A stretch of DNA of 64,000 nt from positions 1 to 64,000 of the forward strand of contig JANQPC010000051.1 in assembly GCA_028285485.1 (NCBI GenBank), in the 5' to 3' direction. The notes below the pieces were generated by a model, which saw only the letters and a list, made by a program, of their open reading frames with translations, searched no databases and had not been told where the DNA came from. The number at the start of each line of letters is the position of its first letter. Positions within the stretch are counted from its first letter, which is position 1. The position numbers and the translations under genes are program-made. Shown piece after piece: positions 43,184 through 51,654 of this stretch. Source of the stretch: Paracoccaceae bacterium. GTDB lineage: Bacteria > Pseudomonadota > Alphaproteobacteria > Rhodobacterales > Rhodobacteraceae.

Positions 43184-44412
43184 CCGGCCAGCACCCCTGC
43201 CGCTTTCTCAAAGAACGCCTCGCCGCCGAAATTGCCGGATTTGAGCGCCACCACAAGCCGTGGGCCCGCCCGCAGCGCCGGCACGCCGGGATCGATTTCC
43301 GGCCCGATGGCGAGTTCTTCCAGATCGAGCCCTTCGACGATGGCGCCCGAGGTTTCGCCGCCCGCGGTGATGATCCGCTCGAACCCGGCGGCCACGGCCT
43401 GCCGGGCGAGATCTGCAAAGAAGGCTTCGATGGCGGCGGCGGCGCGGTCGCGCCCGAAGCGCGCCTGCACGGCGGCCACGACCTCGGGTTCGGCGGAGCT
43501 GAAAACCAGCGGCAGGCCGCCTGCCGCCAGCGCCCAGTCAAGAACGGCGCCCGGGGTAATGCTTTCTTCGAGGATCTCTTCGGCCAGAACCTCGCGGGCG
43601 GGGTGGCGCGCGCTGTGATGCCTTACCTGCGCGCGTGTGGCGGTGGAGCAGGAGCCCGAGAGCGCGAGCGCGGGCCCGGTTTGCCCGGCCCAATCCGGCG
43701 TACCGGGCGTGCAGCCGAAATTCGCAGGCAGCCCCAGCGCCACGCCGGAGCCGCCTGTGACAAGGCGCAGGCCCGCCGCGGCCCGCCCGATCTCGATCAG
43801 ATCCGTATCCCGCAGGGCATCGACGACGATGTGCCGCTTGCCGGCCGCGCGCTCCGCCTCAAGCTCGGCCGTGATGCGGCCTGCGCCCGCAAAGACAGCC
43901 TCTGCCGGAACATGTCCCACCGCGAATTTCGTCTGCGGTGCGAGCCAGCGCCGAATGTCCGGGTCGCTCATCGGCGTGAGCGGGTGGTTTTCCATCCCGC
44001 TTTCGCTCAGAAGCCGGTCATTCACGAAGAGGTGGCCCTGGTAGACGGACCGCCCGGTGCCCGGAAAGGCGGGGCAGACGATCACGGGCTCGGCCCCCAG
44101 CGCTTCCGCCAGCGCATCGGCCACGGGGCCGATATTGCCCTCGGGCGTGGAATCGAATGTCGAGCAATACTTGAAGAAGAATTGCGTGCAGCCCTGCGCC
44201 TCGAGCCAAGCGAGCGCTGCGAGGGATTGCGCGACCGCTTCGGCAGGATCGATCGAGCGGGTTTTCAAGGCAATAACCCCCGCCTCTACCTCCGGCGCCG
44301 CGGGGGCGGAGGGGATGCCGCAATACTGGACCGTGCGCATGCCTTGCTTGGCGAGCGTGTTCGCCAGATCGCTTGAGCCAGTGAAATCGTCGCCGATGCA
44401 GCCAAGCTTCAT
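43180..44412 (-). CDS. otnK: 3-Oxo-tetronate kinase (DUF1537)
   Basis: 410 residues, four-carbon acid sugar kinase of the DUF1537 family. N-terminal IGDDFTGSSDLANTLAKQGMRTV is typical, as are VCPAFPGTGRSVYQGHLFVND and LALSGSCSTAT. It phosphorylates 3-oxo-tetronate with ATP at the 4-position. It overlaps both ltnD upstream and otnC downstream. The second half contains the expected nucleotide loop (GGETSGAIVEGL). Confidence 0.92.
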   Translation of the reverse strand: MKLGCIGDDFTGSSDLANTLAKQGMRTVQYCGIPSAPAAPEVEAGVIALKTRSIDPAEAVAQSLAALAWLEAQGCTQFFFKYCSTFDSTPEGNIGPVADALAEALGAEPVIVCPAFPGTGRSVYQGHLFVNDRLLSESGMENHPLTPMSDPDIRRWLAPQTKFAVGHVPAEAVFAGAGRITAELEAERAAGKRHIVVDALRDTDLIEIGRAAAGLRLVTGGSGVALGLPANFGCTPGTPDWAGQTGPALALSGSCSTATRAQVRHHSARHPAREVLAEEILEESITPGAVLDWALAAGGLPLVFSSAEPEVVAAVQARFGRDRAAAAIEAFFADLARQAVAAGFERIITAGGETSGAIVEGLDLEELAIGPEIDPGVPALRAGPRLVVALKSGNFGGEAFFEKAAGVLAG

Positions 44413-45308
44413 CGTTTGGCCCCGGGCAGTTCGATCCCGGCCTCACTAGCATAAACCTTGGCGACGGCAGCATCGTCTTCGCCGCCGAGGCCCATGGCGA
44501 CCGCGCGTTGATACCGCGCAAGCGCGGCCTCGGCGATCGGGGCGGAAAAGCCTGCGGCCTGCGCCGCTTCAAGCACGATGCCCAGATCCTTGGGCCAGAT
44601 ATTCACCTGGCTGAGCGGCGTGTAATCGCCCGCCACGATATGGGGCGCGCGGTTTTCAAGCATCCAGGAGTTGCCTGCGCATTTGGTGATGACCTCAACG
44701 AATGTCTCCGGCGCGATCCCTTGCGTTATCCCGAAAGCGAGCGCCTCGGCCATCGTGGCGATGTGCACGCCCGCGAGAAGCTGGTTCACCGCTTTCATGG
44801 CCGAGCCCGCGCCCGCCGCATCGCCGAGGCGGAAGACGGTTTCTGCCGTGGCGCTCAGCACTGGCTCTGCCGCGGAGAATGCCTCGGCGCGGCCCGATGC
44901 CATGATGCTGAGCTGGCCTGTGGCGGCCTTCGCGGCCCCGCCGGAGATCGGCGCATCAAGGTAGGAAACGCCATGTTCCGCGCAGCGCCGCTCCATCTCC
45001 CGCGCAAATTCCGGCGGCACGGTTGCGCAGCCCAGAACGACGGCGCCGCGGGGCAGGCGGGGCACCACGCCCGCATCGCCGAAAAGCACGGCTTCCACCT
45101 GTGCGGCATTCAGGACGACGACGATTGCGCCATCGAGGCCAGGCGCCGCGTCTTCAACCGTGCCCGGCGCGCCGCCTTCGGCCCCAAACTGCTCCACGCG
45201 CGCGGCCACCACATCGAACCCGTGCACGGTAAGCCCCGCCCGCAGGCAGGATTGCGCCATGCCGTACCCCATGGCGCCCAATCCGAAGACGGCAGTTTTC
45301 ATGGCCAT
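44409..45308 (-). CDS. ltnD: L-Threonate 2-dehydrogenase
   Basis: 299 residues, beta-hydroxyacid dehydrogenase family. The NAD motif GLGAMGYGMAQSCLRAG begins near residue 8; DAPISGGAAKAATGQLSIMASG is near 118-138, and the catalytic Lys is in GSAMKAVNQL near 170. It oxidises L-threonate to 2-oxo-tetronate, the entry step. The start at 45308 has GAGGGG about 8 bases upstream. It is the first gene of the threonate operon. D-Erythronate entry would need a different dehydrogenase, not present here. Confidence 0.87.
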   Translation of the reverse strand: MAMKTAVFGLGAMGYGMAQSCLRAGLTVHGFDVVAARVEQFGAEGGAPGTVEDAAPGLDGAIVVVLNAAQVEAVLFGDAGVVPRLPRGAVVLGCATVPPEFAREMERRCAEHGVSYLDAPISGGAAKAATGQLSIMASGRAEAFSAAEPVLSATAETVFRLGDAAGAGSAMKAVNQLLAGVHIATMAEALAFGITQGIAPETFVEVITKCAGNSWMLENRAPHIVAGDYTPLSQVNIWPKDLGIVLEAAQAAGFSAPIAEAALARYQRAVAMGLGGEDDAAVAKVYASEAGIELPGAKR

Positions 45309-45338
45309 TTCCAATCCCCTCACGCCCGCGCCGTTGCC

Positions 45339-46553
45339 TCAGATCGCCGCCGGTTTCTCAGCTTCGAACTCGATCGCTGCCTGTTCATCGCCCGCGATGG
45401 CCCGTTCGAAAGCGGCGAGGCGTTTGTAGATCGACATCAGCTCTACAATCGTTGTCCAGGACATCACGAGGAACTGGAACGAGTTTTCCACGCGCTGGAA
45501 GGCCCGCAGGATCTGCTGCATCACCCCGAGGGTCACGCCAGCGCTGATGATCGTGGGCCCCAGCGCGATATAGGGCAGGATCACCCCGGCCTGCAGGTAG
45601 GAATACCGCACAACGTTGAAGTAGAGGTAGTTGAGGTAGAGGCGGAAGTAGTTCTTCCGCACATTCGAGAACAGCTCGGTGAGCGTGGGTGGGCGGGCCC
45701 TGTCTTCGTTATCTTCGCCCAGAACAAGCTCTTTTCGAAACGCCGCCTCAACCCGCTGGTTGCGGAACTCAAGGCCCGGCAGGCGCCACCCGGCAAGGCC
45801 AAGCAGCGCCGTTCCGATGACCGACCAGAGGATCGCCACGAAGACCAAGGCCTGCGGCACCTCGCCCACAACGGGAAGCTCGGTAACGTAGGATGAGAGG
45901 CCCCAGAGGATGGGCAGGAAGGCCAGAAGCGTCATAATCGCATCGATGAACCGCGAGCCGAGCCCTTCCATGATACGCGCGAACGCCATCGTATCTTCCT
46001 GAATGCGCTGGGATGCGCCTTCGATATGGCGGATCTTCGGCCAGAGCGACACGTAGTAATCGTTCATCGCCGTGCGCCAGCGGAACACGTAATGCGAGGT
46101 GAAGAACGCGATCACCACCGCGGTGATGATGAACACCATGGCGATCTTCAGGAACGTGGCAAGCTGGCCGTAGTAATCGCTTGCGCTCACCGCGCCGGGT
46201 TCGGCCAGCGCCTGCTGCACCATGTCATAAAACGTGCCGAACCACTCGTTGATCATCACATCGAGCTGAACCTGGAACCATGTTGCGAACACGATCAGGG
46301 CGGATCCGGCGACCGACCATTTGGCCCACTTATGCCCGCTTTGCCGCAGCCAGAAGAGAACGAAGGCGCCATAGCAGAGGGCGGTGTATTCGTAGAGCCA
46401 GACGCGCCCGGGCTCCCACCCCGTGAGGGTGGAGATGCCCAGAAGATCCTCCCATTCCTTGAACTCCACATGCCAGAAGGCGATGCAGATGGCCGCCCAG
46501 ATCACCGCAGATAGGAGAAAGCGTTTGGGGTTTGGAAAAAACGAGTGGAACAT
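45339..46553 (-). CDS. SbmA/BacA-like peptide transporter
   Basis: 404 residues. It is the membrane domain of an SbmA/BacA-like family, with about seven to eight segments and the characteristic FTSHYVFRWRTAMNDYYVSLWPKIRHIEGASQRIQEDTM region near 148-186, and no ATP-binding domain. Such proteins use the proton gradient to take up peptides, including antimicrobial ones and bleomycin-like compounds, and in some rhizobia are needed for host interaction. The start at 46553 is preferred over a TTG two codons earlier. It is just before the threonate genes, but there is no clear functional tie. Confidence 0.85.
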   Translation of the reverse strand: MFHSFFPNPKRFLLSAVIWAAICIAFWHVEFKEWEDLLGISTLTGWEPGRVWLYEYTALCYGAFVLFWLRQSGHKWAKWSVAGSALIVFATWFQVQLDVMINEWFGTFYDMVQQALAEPGAVSASDYYGQLATFLKIAMVFIITAVVIAFFTSHYVFRWRTAMNDYYVSLWPKIRHIEGASQRIQEDTMAFARIMEGLGSRFIDAIMTLLAFLPILWGLSSYVTELPVVGEVPQALVFVAILWSVIGTALLGLAGWRLPGLEFRNQRVEAAFRKELVLGEDNEDRARPPTLTELFSNVRKNYFRLYLNYLYFNVVRYSYLQAGVILPYIALGPTIISAGVTLGVMQQILRAFQRVENSFQFLVMSWTTIVELMSIYKRLAAFERAIAGDEQAAIEFEAEKPAAI

Positions 46554-46849
46554 TCTCAAAGACCTCTAGGGGAGGGGCGCGGGGAAGGCCGGGTTGGCAA
46601 TGGCGGAAAGGGGCACGGGGTGCAGGCAAATCGGCGCTGCGCGCCGCAATGCTCTGTCAACCGTGCGTCGGGTGTCCGTCTTCGGCACACTGCCCCCTGC
46701 CTCAGGGTTCGTTTGGGGGAGCTTCGCAGGTCTGCGCGCCGCCGTAAACATGGCAGGCCGTCGGGCCGTCGCTTGAAGAAGGGCCGGGCAGGGGCCGCGC
46801 CGCCCGGCGGGAAGCTTGCGGCAAGCCCTTCGGCGTGAGACGGTCGCGC
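46554..46849. other. Divergent intergenic region
   Basis: Between the SbmA-like gene and the S8 protease gene. I see no gene. A short hairpin (GCTTG, CGG, CAAGC) lies near 46814-46826, just before the protease start. Promoters for both sides are expected, but I cannot place them. Confidence 0.5.
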
Positions 46850-48130
46850 ATGGCCTACCTGCGCGCGATTGTTGCGGTTTTCTTGGTGATGGCGGCGTCC
46901 GCCGCCTGCGCTGAGGAACGCCGAGACGCGCAGGTTGCCACCCTTCAAGGCGCCATCGCGGCGCTATGCAACTTGCCCGATCTTACCGGGCTTGATGCCC
47001 AGGCGGCGCTGGACGGAAGCTGGCTTATGGAGGAGCGCCGCCAGCCCGAGGCCGGCCCGGCACGGCGGATAACCGTGCGGCTGCTTCTGGCGGGTGCTGA
47101 CGAGCTTCTTATCGAGCGGCGCCAGCAGGCCGGGCGGGTGAGGCAATTCAGGGCAACCTACCTGCAGGCCGGGGCAGCGGGCGCGGTGCCCAGCCTTCTG
47201 GCCATCGCAGACGGGGCCTGCACCGTTCAATCCGGCCGCGAGATCCGGGCTGAGGGCGAAACCTGGCGGTTTCTCGACCAGCTTGGCGGCGATCTGGCAA
47301 CCCTGCGCTGGACCGAGACGCTGCAGGCCCCTTGGCCGGAGGGGGAAGACCGCGGCGGCGTGCGGATTGGGCTCGTCGATTCCGGGCTTGCCTACGATCT
47401 TGCGATCTTTCGCGATCGCCTGGCGCGCGATCCAAGCGGCCAGCCCCTGGGCTACGATTTCTGGGATCTCGACCCCTGGCCCTACGATGGGGATGTCTCG
47501 CGCGGGCCGTTCCTGCCCATTCGGCACGGCACCGCCGTGGCCTCGGTGCTCGCACGCGAGGCGCCCTTGGCCGATCTCGTTCCGTTCCGCTATCCGCGCC
47601 CCGATATGGCGCGCATGGCCGATCTGGTTGCGCGGGCCGCCGGGGCAGGCGTTCGGGTGCTGGCAATGCCGCTGGGAAGCCGGTCGCGCGCCGAGTGGGC
47701 CGCCTTCGAGGAGGCTTTGGCAGAGCACGATATCCTTGCCATCGTTTCTGCCGGAAACGATGGCCGCGATATCGATGCCGATCCCATATATCCTGCGGCG
47801 CTTCCCTCGGAACGGATCCTGACCGTAACCTCTGCCGATGCGTTCGGCCGGCTGGCGCAGGGATCGAACTGGGGGGGCGAGAGCGTGGATCTCATGCTGC
47901 CCGCCGAGAACCTCGACATCGTGGATTTTCGCGGCGCCTCGGGCGTTGCATCGGGATCGAGCTACGCGGTGCCGCGCCTTGCGGCGATGGCCGCGCGGAT
48001 CCTCGCGCGGGAGCCCGGCCTTACAACGCCCGAGCTGAAGGCCCGCATTCTTGCGCGGGCCACTCCCTCGCCTTTTGAGCGCGAAGGCGTGGTGGCCGCC
48101 GGTTGGCTGCCCAACCCGCTTGAGGATTGA
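46850..48130 (+). CDS. Exported subtilisin-like serine protease (S8)
   Basis: 426 residues. A signal peptide spans about 1-23 (ends near SAACAEE). The catalytic triad is complete: Asp177 in GLVDSGLAYD, His226 in IRHGTAVASVLA, and Ser371 in GSSYAVPRLAAMAA. The oxyanion Asn is in VSAGNDG. The first 170 residues form an unfamiliar domain. ATG 46850 is preferred to a GTG 15 bases earlier. It is convergent with another exported protease; the last codons of the two genes touch. The target is unknown. Confidence 0.88.
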   Translation: MAYLRAIVAVFLVMAASAACAEERRDAQVATLQGAIAALCNLPDLTGLDAQAALDGSWLMEERRQPEAGPARRITVRLLLAGADELLIERRQQAGRVRQFRATYLQAGAAGAVPSLLAIADGACTVQSGREIRAEGETWRFLDQLGGDLATLRWTETLQAPWPEGEDRGGVRIGLVDSGLAYDLAIFRDRLARDPSGQPLGYDFWDLDPWPYDGDVSRGPFLPIRHGTAVASVLAREAPLADLVPFRYPRPDMARMADLVARAAGAGVRVLAMPLGSRSRAEWAAFEEALAEHDILAIVSAGNDGRDIDADPIYPAALPSERILTVTSADAFGRLAQGSNWGGESVDLMLPAENLDIVDFRGASGVASGSSYAVPRLAAMAARILAREPGLTTPELKARILARATPSPFEREGVVAAGWLPNPLED

Positions 48131-50188
48131 TCACCGCCGCACGGGCGCGGGCGGGGCGTTATCGATGAACCGTCGCGCAGCCTGGGCCTGCATCGGATCG
48201 GCCTCCAGCAGCGCCTGGTAGGCAGTTTCGGCCAGGCCCGGTTCATTGCCCCAGACGCCGGATTGAATGGCAAAGCGCAGGATCTGCGGATCGCCGGGCG
48301 CCAGTTGCATCACCCGGCGCGCATGATCCGTCATCTCCCCAAACCGCGCGGCCAGTTGCAGGGAGACGAGCAGCGAGACCCGCGCATTGACCGAATTCGG
48401 AACTTGCGCGACGGCCTGGCCGTGCAGGGCAATCGCACCTTCGAAATCGCCCGCCATGGCGAGGATTCGCCCGGCTTCCAGCAGCTGGCCCGGATTGCGC
48501 GTGGCAGAACAAGTATCGGCCAATGCCCGCAGATCATCGGGGCTTGCTGCGCGCGGGCCGATCGCCTCCATGGCCCCGGCGCACGCGGCAAGGGCGGCTC
48601 CCAACCGTTCCGTGACCGCCTGCGCCAGTGCGTCGTCCCGCAGCGCAAGAAGGGTGCGGACATGTTCCTTGGGGATCGCCTCAAAGCGGCCTTCGCCGCC
48701 GCCCACACTGATTCCGATGAGGCGGCCTTCGGTATCTACAAGCGCGCCGCCGCTGACCCCGGGCTGCATGAAGGCTTCCACATGGATGCGCCCAAGCTCG
48801 GCCCCTTCGGCCGGTGGCGCGATAAGCGGCCCGGGATCGAAGACCCGAACCTCCTGGCGCGCAATGTCGGCGCCGATGGCAAAGGTGTCTCCGGTGCTTG
48901 TTCCATCGCCATCGAGGGGGGCGATGCGCCCCTCTGCGGGCAAACCGCCAACCTCGATCAAGGCGAGATCGCCCTGGAAGGCCGAGGCCACGATCCGGCC
49001 CTCCAACGGGCCATCGGGGGTGAAGACCAAGGCGTCGGGGCGGTCGCCCACCACATGGCGGTTGGTGACAAGAAGGTTCGGCCCGATCCGCGTAGCGCTG
49101 CCAAGAGGATCGAAGCTTGAGATGGGAAAAACGGCCTGCCGCATCTGGCAAACCGCTTCTGGATACGGGCAATCGCCGGAGGGTTCAGGATCGGCAGCGG
49201 CGGTCGGGGGCGGCTCGGCGAGCAGAAGCGCTACGGTAAGCTCCTCTCCCGCCCGGCCCAGCGTGATATCGACGGAAGGTGTGCCCTCGGGCAGCAGCGC
49301 GAGGGCGGCGCCCACATCCCGCGGGGTGCGCATTTCGCGCTCACCGATCCCGAGGATAAGGTCACCGGGGGCGATCCCCGCCCGGCCCGCTGGCCCGCCC
49401 GCATCGGTGCCAAGCACAACCGGCGCCGCCCGGATCGCCAGTTGAGCCCTGCCGGGCGCCCCAAGCCGCCAGCCCGGATCGGGATAGCGCGCCGCGCCGG
49501 TTTCGATGAGCGCATCGGCGACGCGGAGCAGCAGCTCTGCCGAGACCGCGAAGTTCACGCCGATATTGGTATCGCCTTCGGAGGCAAAGATCGCAGAGAG
49601 CATGCCCACAAGCCGCCCCTCGGCATCCACCAGCGCGCCGCCCGAAGAACCGGGGTTCGCGGCGGCATCCGTTTGAACGAAATGCTCAACCGGGTTGAAG
49701 CCCGCGCTGGTAACATCGAGGGCCGAAACCACGCCGCAGGTGACCGAGAGCCCAAGGCCCCAGGCGTTTCCGATTGCACAAACAGGGTTGGCCAGACCGG
49801 GGCGGGGGGCGATGGCAAAAGGCGGCACGTTCGCAGAAATTTCGAGCAGCGCGATATCGCTTTCGGCATCCTGCCCGATCAGGCGCGCGGGCAATATCCG
49901 CCCGTCAGCCAGGCGCACATCGATCCGCTCGGCGGGTTCAATGACGTGCCATGCCGTGGCCACGATACCGGGGCGCAGGACCACGCCGCTGCCTTCGGGC
50001 GCGGTACCGGGCGGCGCGCCCGCCCCGCCCTGGGCGCGGCCGGGCCATACCGGCAAGACCGAAACGACAGACTTCAGCGTATCAGGGGGAAGGGCCGCGG
50101 CGCGGTGGGCGGGCATCGCCAGCAACAGGCCAAGCAACAGCGCCCGGGCGCCGCTCAGCCATGCATCTGCGAACCGGGTAAATGGCAT
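48131..50188 (-). CDS. Exported protein with two trypsin-like protease domains, PDZ and TPR-like tail
   Basis: 685 residues, start at 50188 with GGAGG upstream. A signal peptide covers about 1-32. Domain 1 has His81 (TAWHVIEP), Asp111 (SDIALLEI) and Ser182 (PGSSGGALVD), followed by a PDZ-like segment near 265-330 (GGPAGRAGIAPGDLILGIG). Domain 2 repeats the triad: His378 (TNRHVVGD), Asp407 (GDLALIEV) and Ser479 (PGVSGGALVD). The C-terminus (about 580-685) is helical and resembles TPR repeats. Two intact triads in one HtrA-like chain are unusual. It is probably a periplasmic quality-control or processing protease. Confidence 0.85.
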   Translation of the reverse strand: MPFTRFADAWLSGARALLLGLLLAMPAHRAAALPPDTLKSVVSVLPVWPGRAQGGAGAPPGTAPEGSGVVLRPGIVATAWHVIEPAERIDVRLADGRILPARLIGQDAESDIALLEISANVPPFAIAPRPGLANPVCAIGNAWGLGLSVTCGVVSALDVTSAGFNPVEHFVQTDAAANPGSSGGALVDAEGRLVGMLSAIFASEGDTNIGVNFAVSAELLLRVADALIETGAARYPDPGWRLGAPGRAQLAIRAAPVVLGTDAGGPAGRAGIAPGDLILGIGEREMRTPRDVGAALALLPEGTPSVDITLGRAGEELTVALLLAEPPPTAAADPEPSGDCPYPEAVCQMRQAVFPISSFDPLGSATRIGPNLLVTNRHVVGDRPDALVFTPDGPLEGRIVASAFQGDLALIEVGGLPAEGRIAPLDGDGTSTGDTFAIGADIARQEVRVFDPGPLIAPPAEGAELGRIHVEAFMQPGVSGGALVDTEGRLIGISVGGGEGRFEAIPKEHVRTLLALRDDALAQAVTERLGAALAACAGAMEAIGPRAASPDDLRALADTCSATRNPGQLLEAGRILAMAGDFEGAIALHGQAVAQVPNSVNARVSLLVSLQLAARFGEMTDHARRVMQLAPGDPQILRFAIQSGVWGNEPGLAETAYQALLEADPMQAQAARRFIDNAPPAPVRR

Positions 50189-50248
50189 GGGCTGTTCCTC
50201 CATCGCGTCCGCCACCCTCGGGCCGCCAGCGGGAGCAGGCCAGCCTGG

Positions 50249-50374
50249 CTAGTCGAGCCTCACATTGCTGCTCGAGTTGATTTCTTCGCTGGAGAAGCCG
50301 GCTTGTTCCAGCCCGAAATAGGCGCCCACGCTGATAACAATTATGGCTGCGAAACCGGCGAATACGGCTTTCAT
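50249..50374 (-). CDS. 41-residue membrane peptide in the formate dehydrogenase operon
   Basis: It reads MKAVFAGFAAIIVISVGAYF and continues to a Ser/Asn-rich tail. One membrane segment (about 4-20) is seen. Its ATG overlaps the stop of the WD40/cytochrome gene (ATGA), so it is translated with the formate dehydrogenase genes. Small single-span subunits are known in other membrane dehydrogenases and oxidases, which suggests a role in assembly or stability, but I do not recognise the family. Confidence 0.7.
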   Translation of the reverse strand: MKAVFAGFAAIIVISVGAYFGLEQAGFSSEEINSSSNVRLD

Positions 50375-51654
50375 CACTCAGTCTCCCCTGTCGTGGCGCG
50401 TTCCATGAACGCGATCAGGTCATCCCGGTCAGCCGGGTCTGCGATGACCTGCATAGGCATCTTGGAGCCGGGAATATAGTGATCCGGCCCAATTTCGAAG
50501 AGCCGGTCGATCGTATCTTCAGACCAGACAATTTCCGATCCGTCGAGCGTTTCGGAATACAGATAGCCCTCCACGGTGCCCGCGCGGCGCCCGAAAACAC
50601 CATGAAGCGTGGGCCCCGCTTTACGTGAGGCGCCTTCGGTAAGCGCATGACAGATCGAACATTTCCGCATGAACTGGCGCTCGCCATTCGGCATGCTGGC
50701 CGCGTCGCGCAGGAAGCTGCGCGTTCCGTCGCCCACCGGATCGAACTGATCGAGAAGCGCCACGGGCCAGGCGTAAATCACATCGTCGATCCCGCCGGCA
50801 TGGATCGTGGCGCCATCGGTGGAAAACGCCAGGGCCCAGACCGGCCCATCGCGCATGGCACGAAAATCGCGTGTGATGCGCCAGGTCTCTGTATCGACCA
50901 TCATGATGTAGCCTTGCCCGTCGCCCACGGCGAGCTGATGGGTTTCGGGATGGAAATCCATCGCCAGGATGGGGCGCCGCTCCAGCGTAAGATCCGCGAT
51001 CTGCTGGCCCGAGAGATCCACGATCCGCGTGCCACCATCCACGGCGCCATAGGCGATCCAGTCATCGGTCACGATCATCTCATTGATGCCGAACCCGTGG
51101 GTGACGATTACGCGGGATGCCTCGCCCTCCCAAATGCGCAAAGTGCCGTCTGCCGAAGCGGAATAGAGCGCGCCCGCCGGCGAAAACGCGACCGTTGTCA
51201 CACTTGAGCGGTGCCCTTCCAGAACGCGCGTTTCAAGCGGGCCCTCCACGGGGCCGTCGGGCAGCGCCATCAGATTGACGAAGCCGTCCCACCCCGCCGT
51301 AGCGATGCCATGATCGGGATGGGCGGCGATATCGGCCACCTTGCCTTGGTGCCGCGTAACCTCGATGGGCCCGGCTTCTTCTGGGCGCCACAGCAAGACC
51401 CGGAAATCATCGCCGCCCGACAGAACAAGGGGCGCCAGGCCGTAATTCAGCGCGGTCACCGCCGCGTCATGCCCTTCGAGCCAGTTTGGCCCGGGCCAGA
51501 GGCCCACCGAGTTGTCAAAGCTCGCGCTCGCCAATTGCCCGGTCGGGGAGACATCGAGGGCCATGACCGGCCCGCCATGGCCCTTGAAGGTTGTAAAGTC
51601 CTCCGCCTGCGCAGGCAGCGCAAGAAGAAGCGTGCAGGCCACCCAACGCATCAT
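50374..51654 (-). CDS. WD40 repeat and cytochrome c fusion protein
   Basis: 426 residues. A signal peptide (about 1-17) precedes a WD40-like propeller of about seven repeats (GHGGPVMALDVSPTG, GHDAAVTALNYG, GHRSSVTTVAFSPAG, and so on) to about residue 305. A class I cytochrome c domain follows, with heme motif Cys332-Ser-Ile-Cys335-His336 and a likely Met ligand in KMPMQ near 400. It is periplasmic. It overlaps the gamma subunit gene by four bases and so belongs to the formate dehydrogenase operon. It could take electrons from, or dock to, the dehydrogenase. Confidence 0.85.
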   Translation of the reverse strand: MMRWVACTLLLALPAQAEDFTTFKGHGGPVMALDVSPTGQLASASFDNSVGLWPGPNWLEGHDAAVTALNYGLAPLVLSGGDDFRVLLWRPEEAGPIEVTRHQGKVADIAAHPDHGIATAGWDGFVNLMALPDGPVEGPLETRVLEGHRSSVTTVAFSPAGALYSASADGTLRIWEGEASRVIVTHGFGINEMIVTDDWIAYGAVDGGTRIVDLSGQQIADLTLERRPILAMDFHPETHQLAVGDGQGYIMMVDTETWRITRDFRAMRDGPVWALAFSTDGATIHAGGIDDVIYAWPVALLDQFDPVGDGTRSFLRDAASMPNGERQFMRKCSICHALTEGASRKAGPTLHGVFGRRAGTVEGYLYSETLDGSEIVWSEDTIDRLFEIGPDHYIPGSKMPMQVIADPADRDDLIAFMERATTGETE

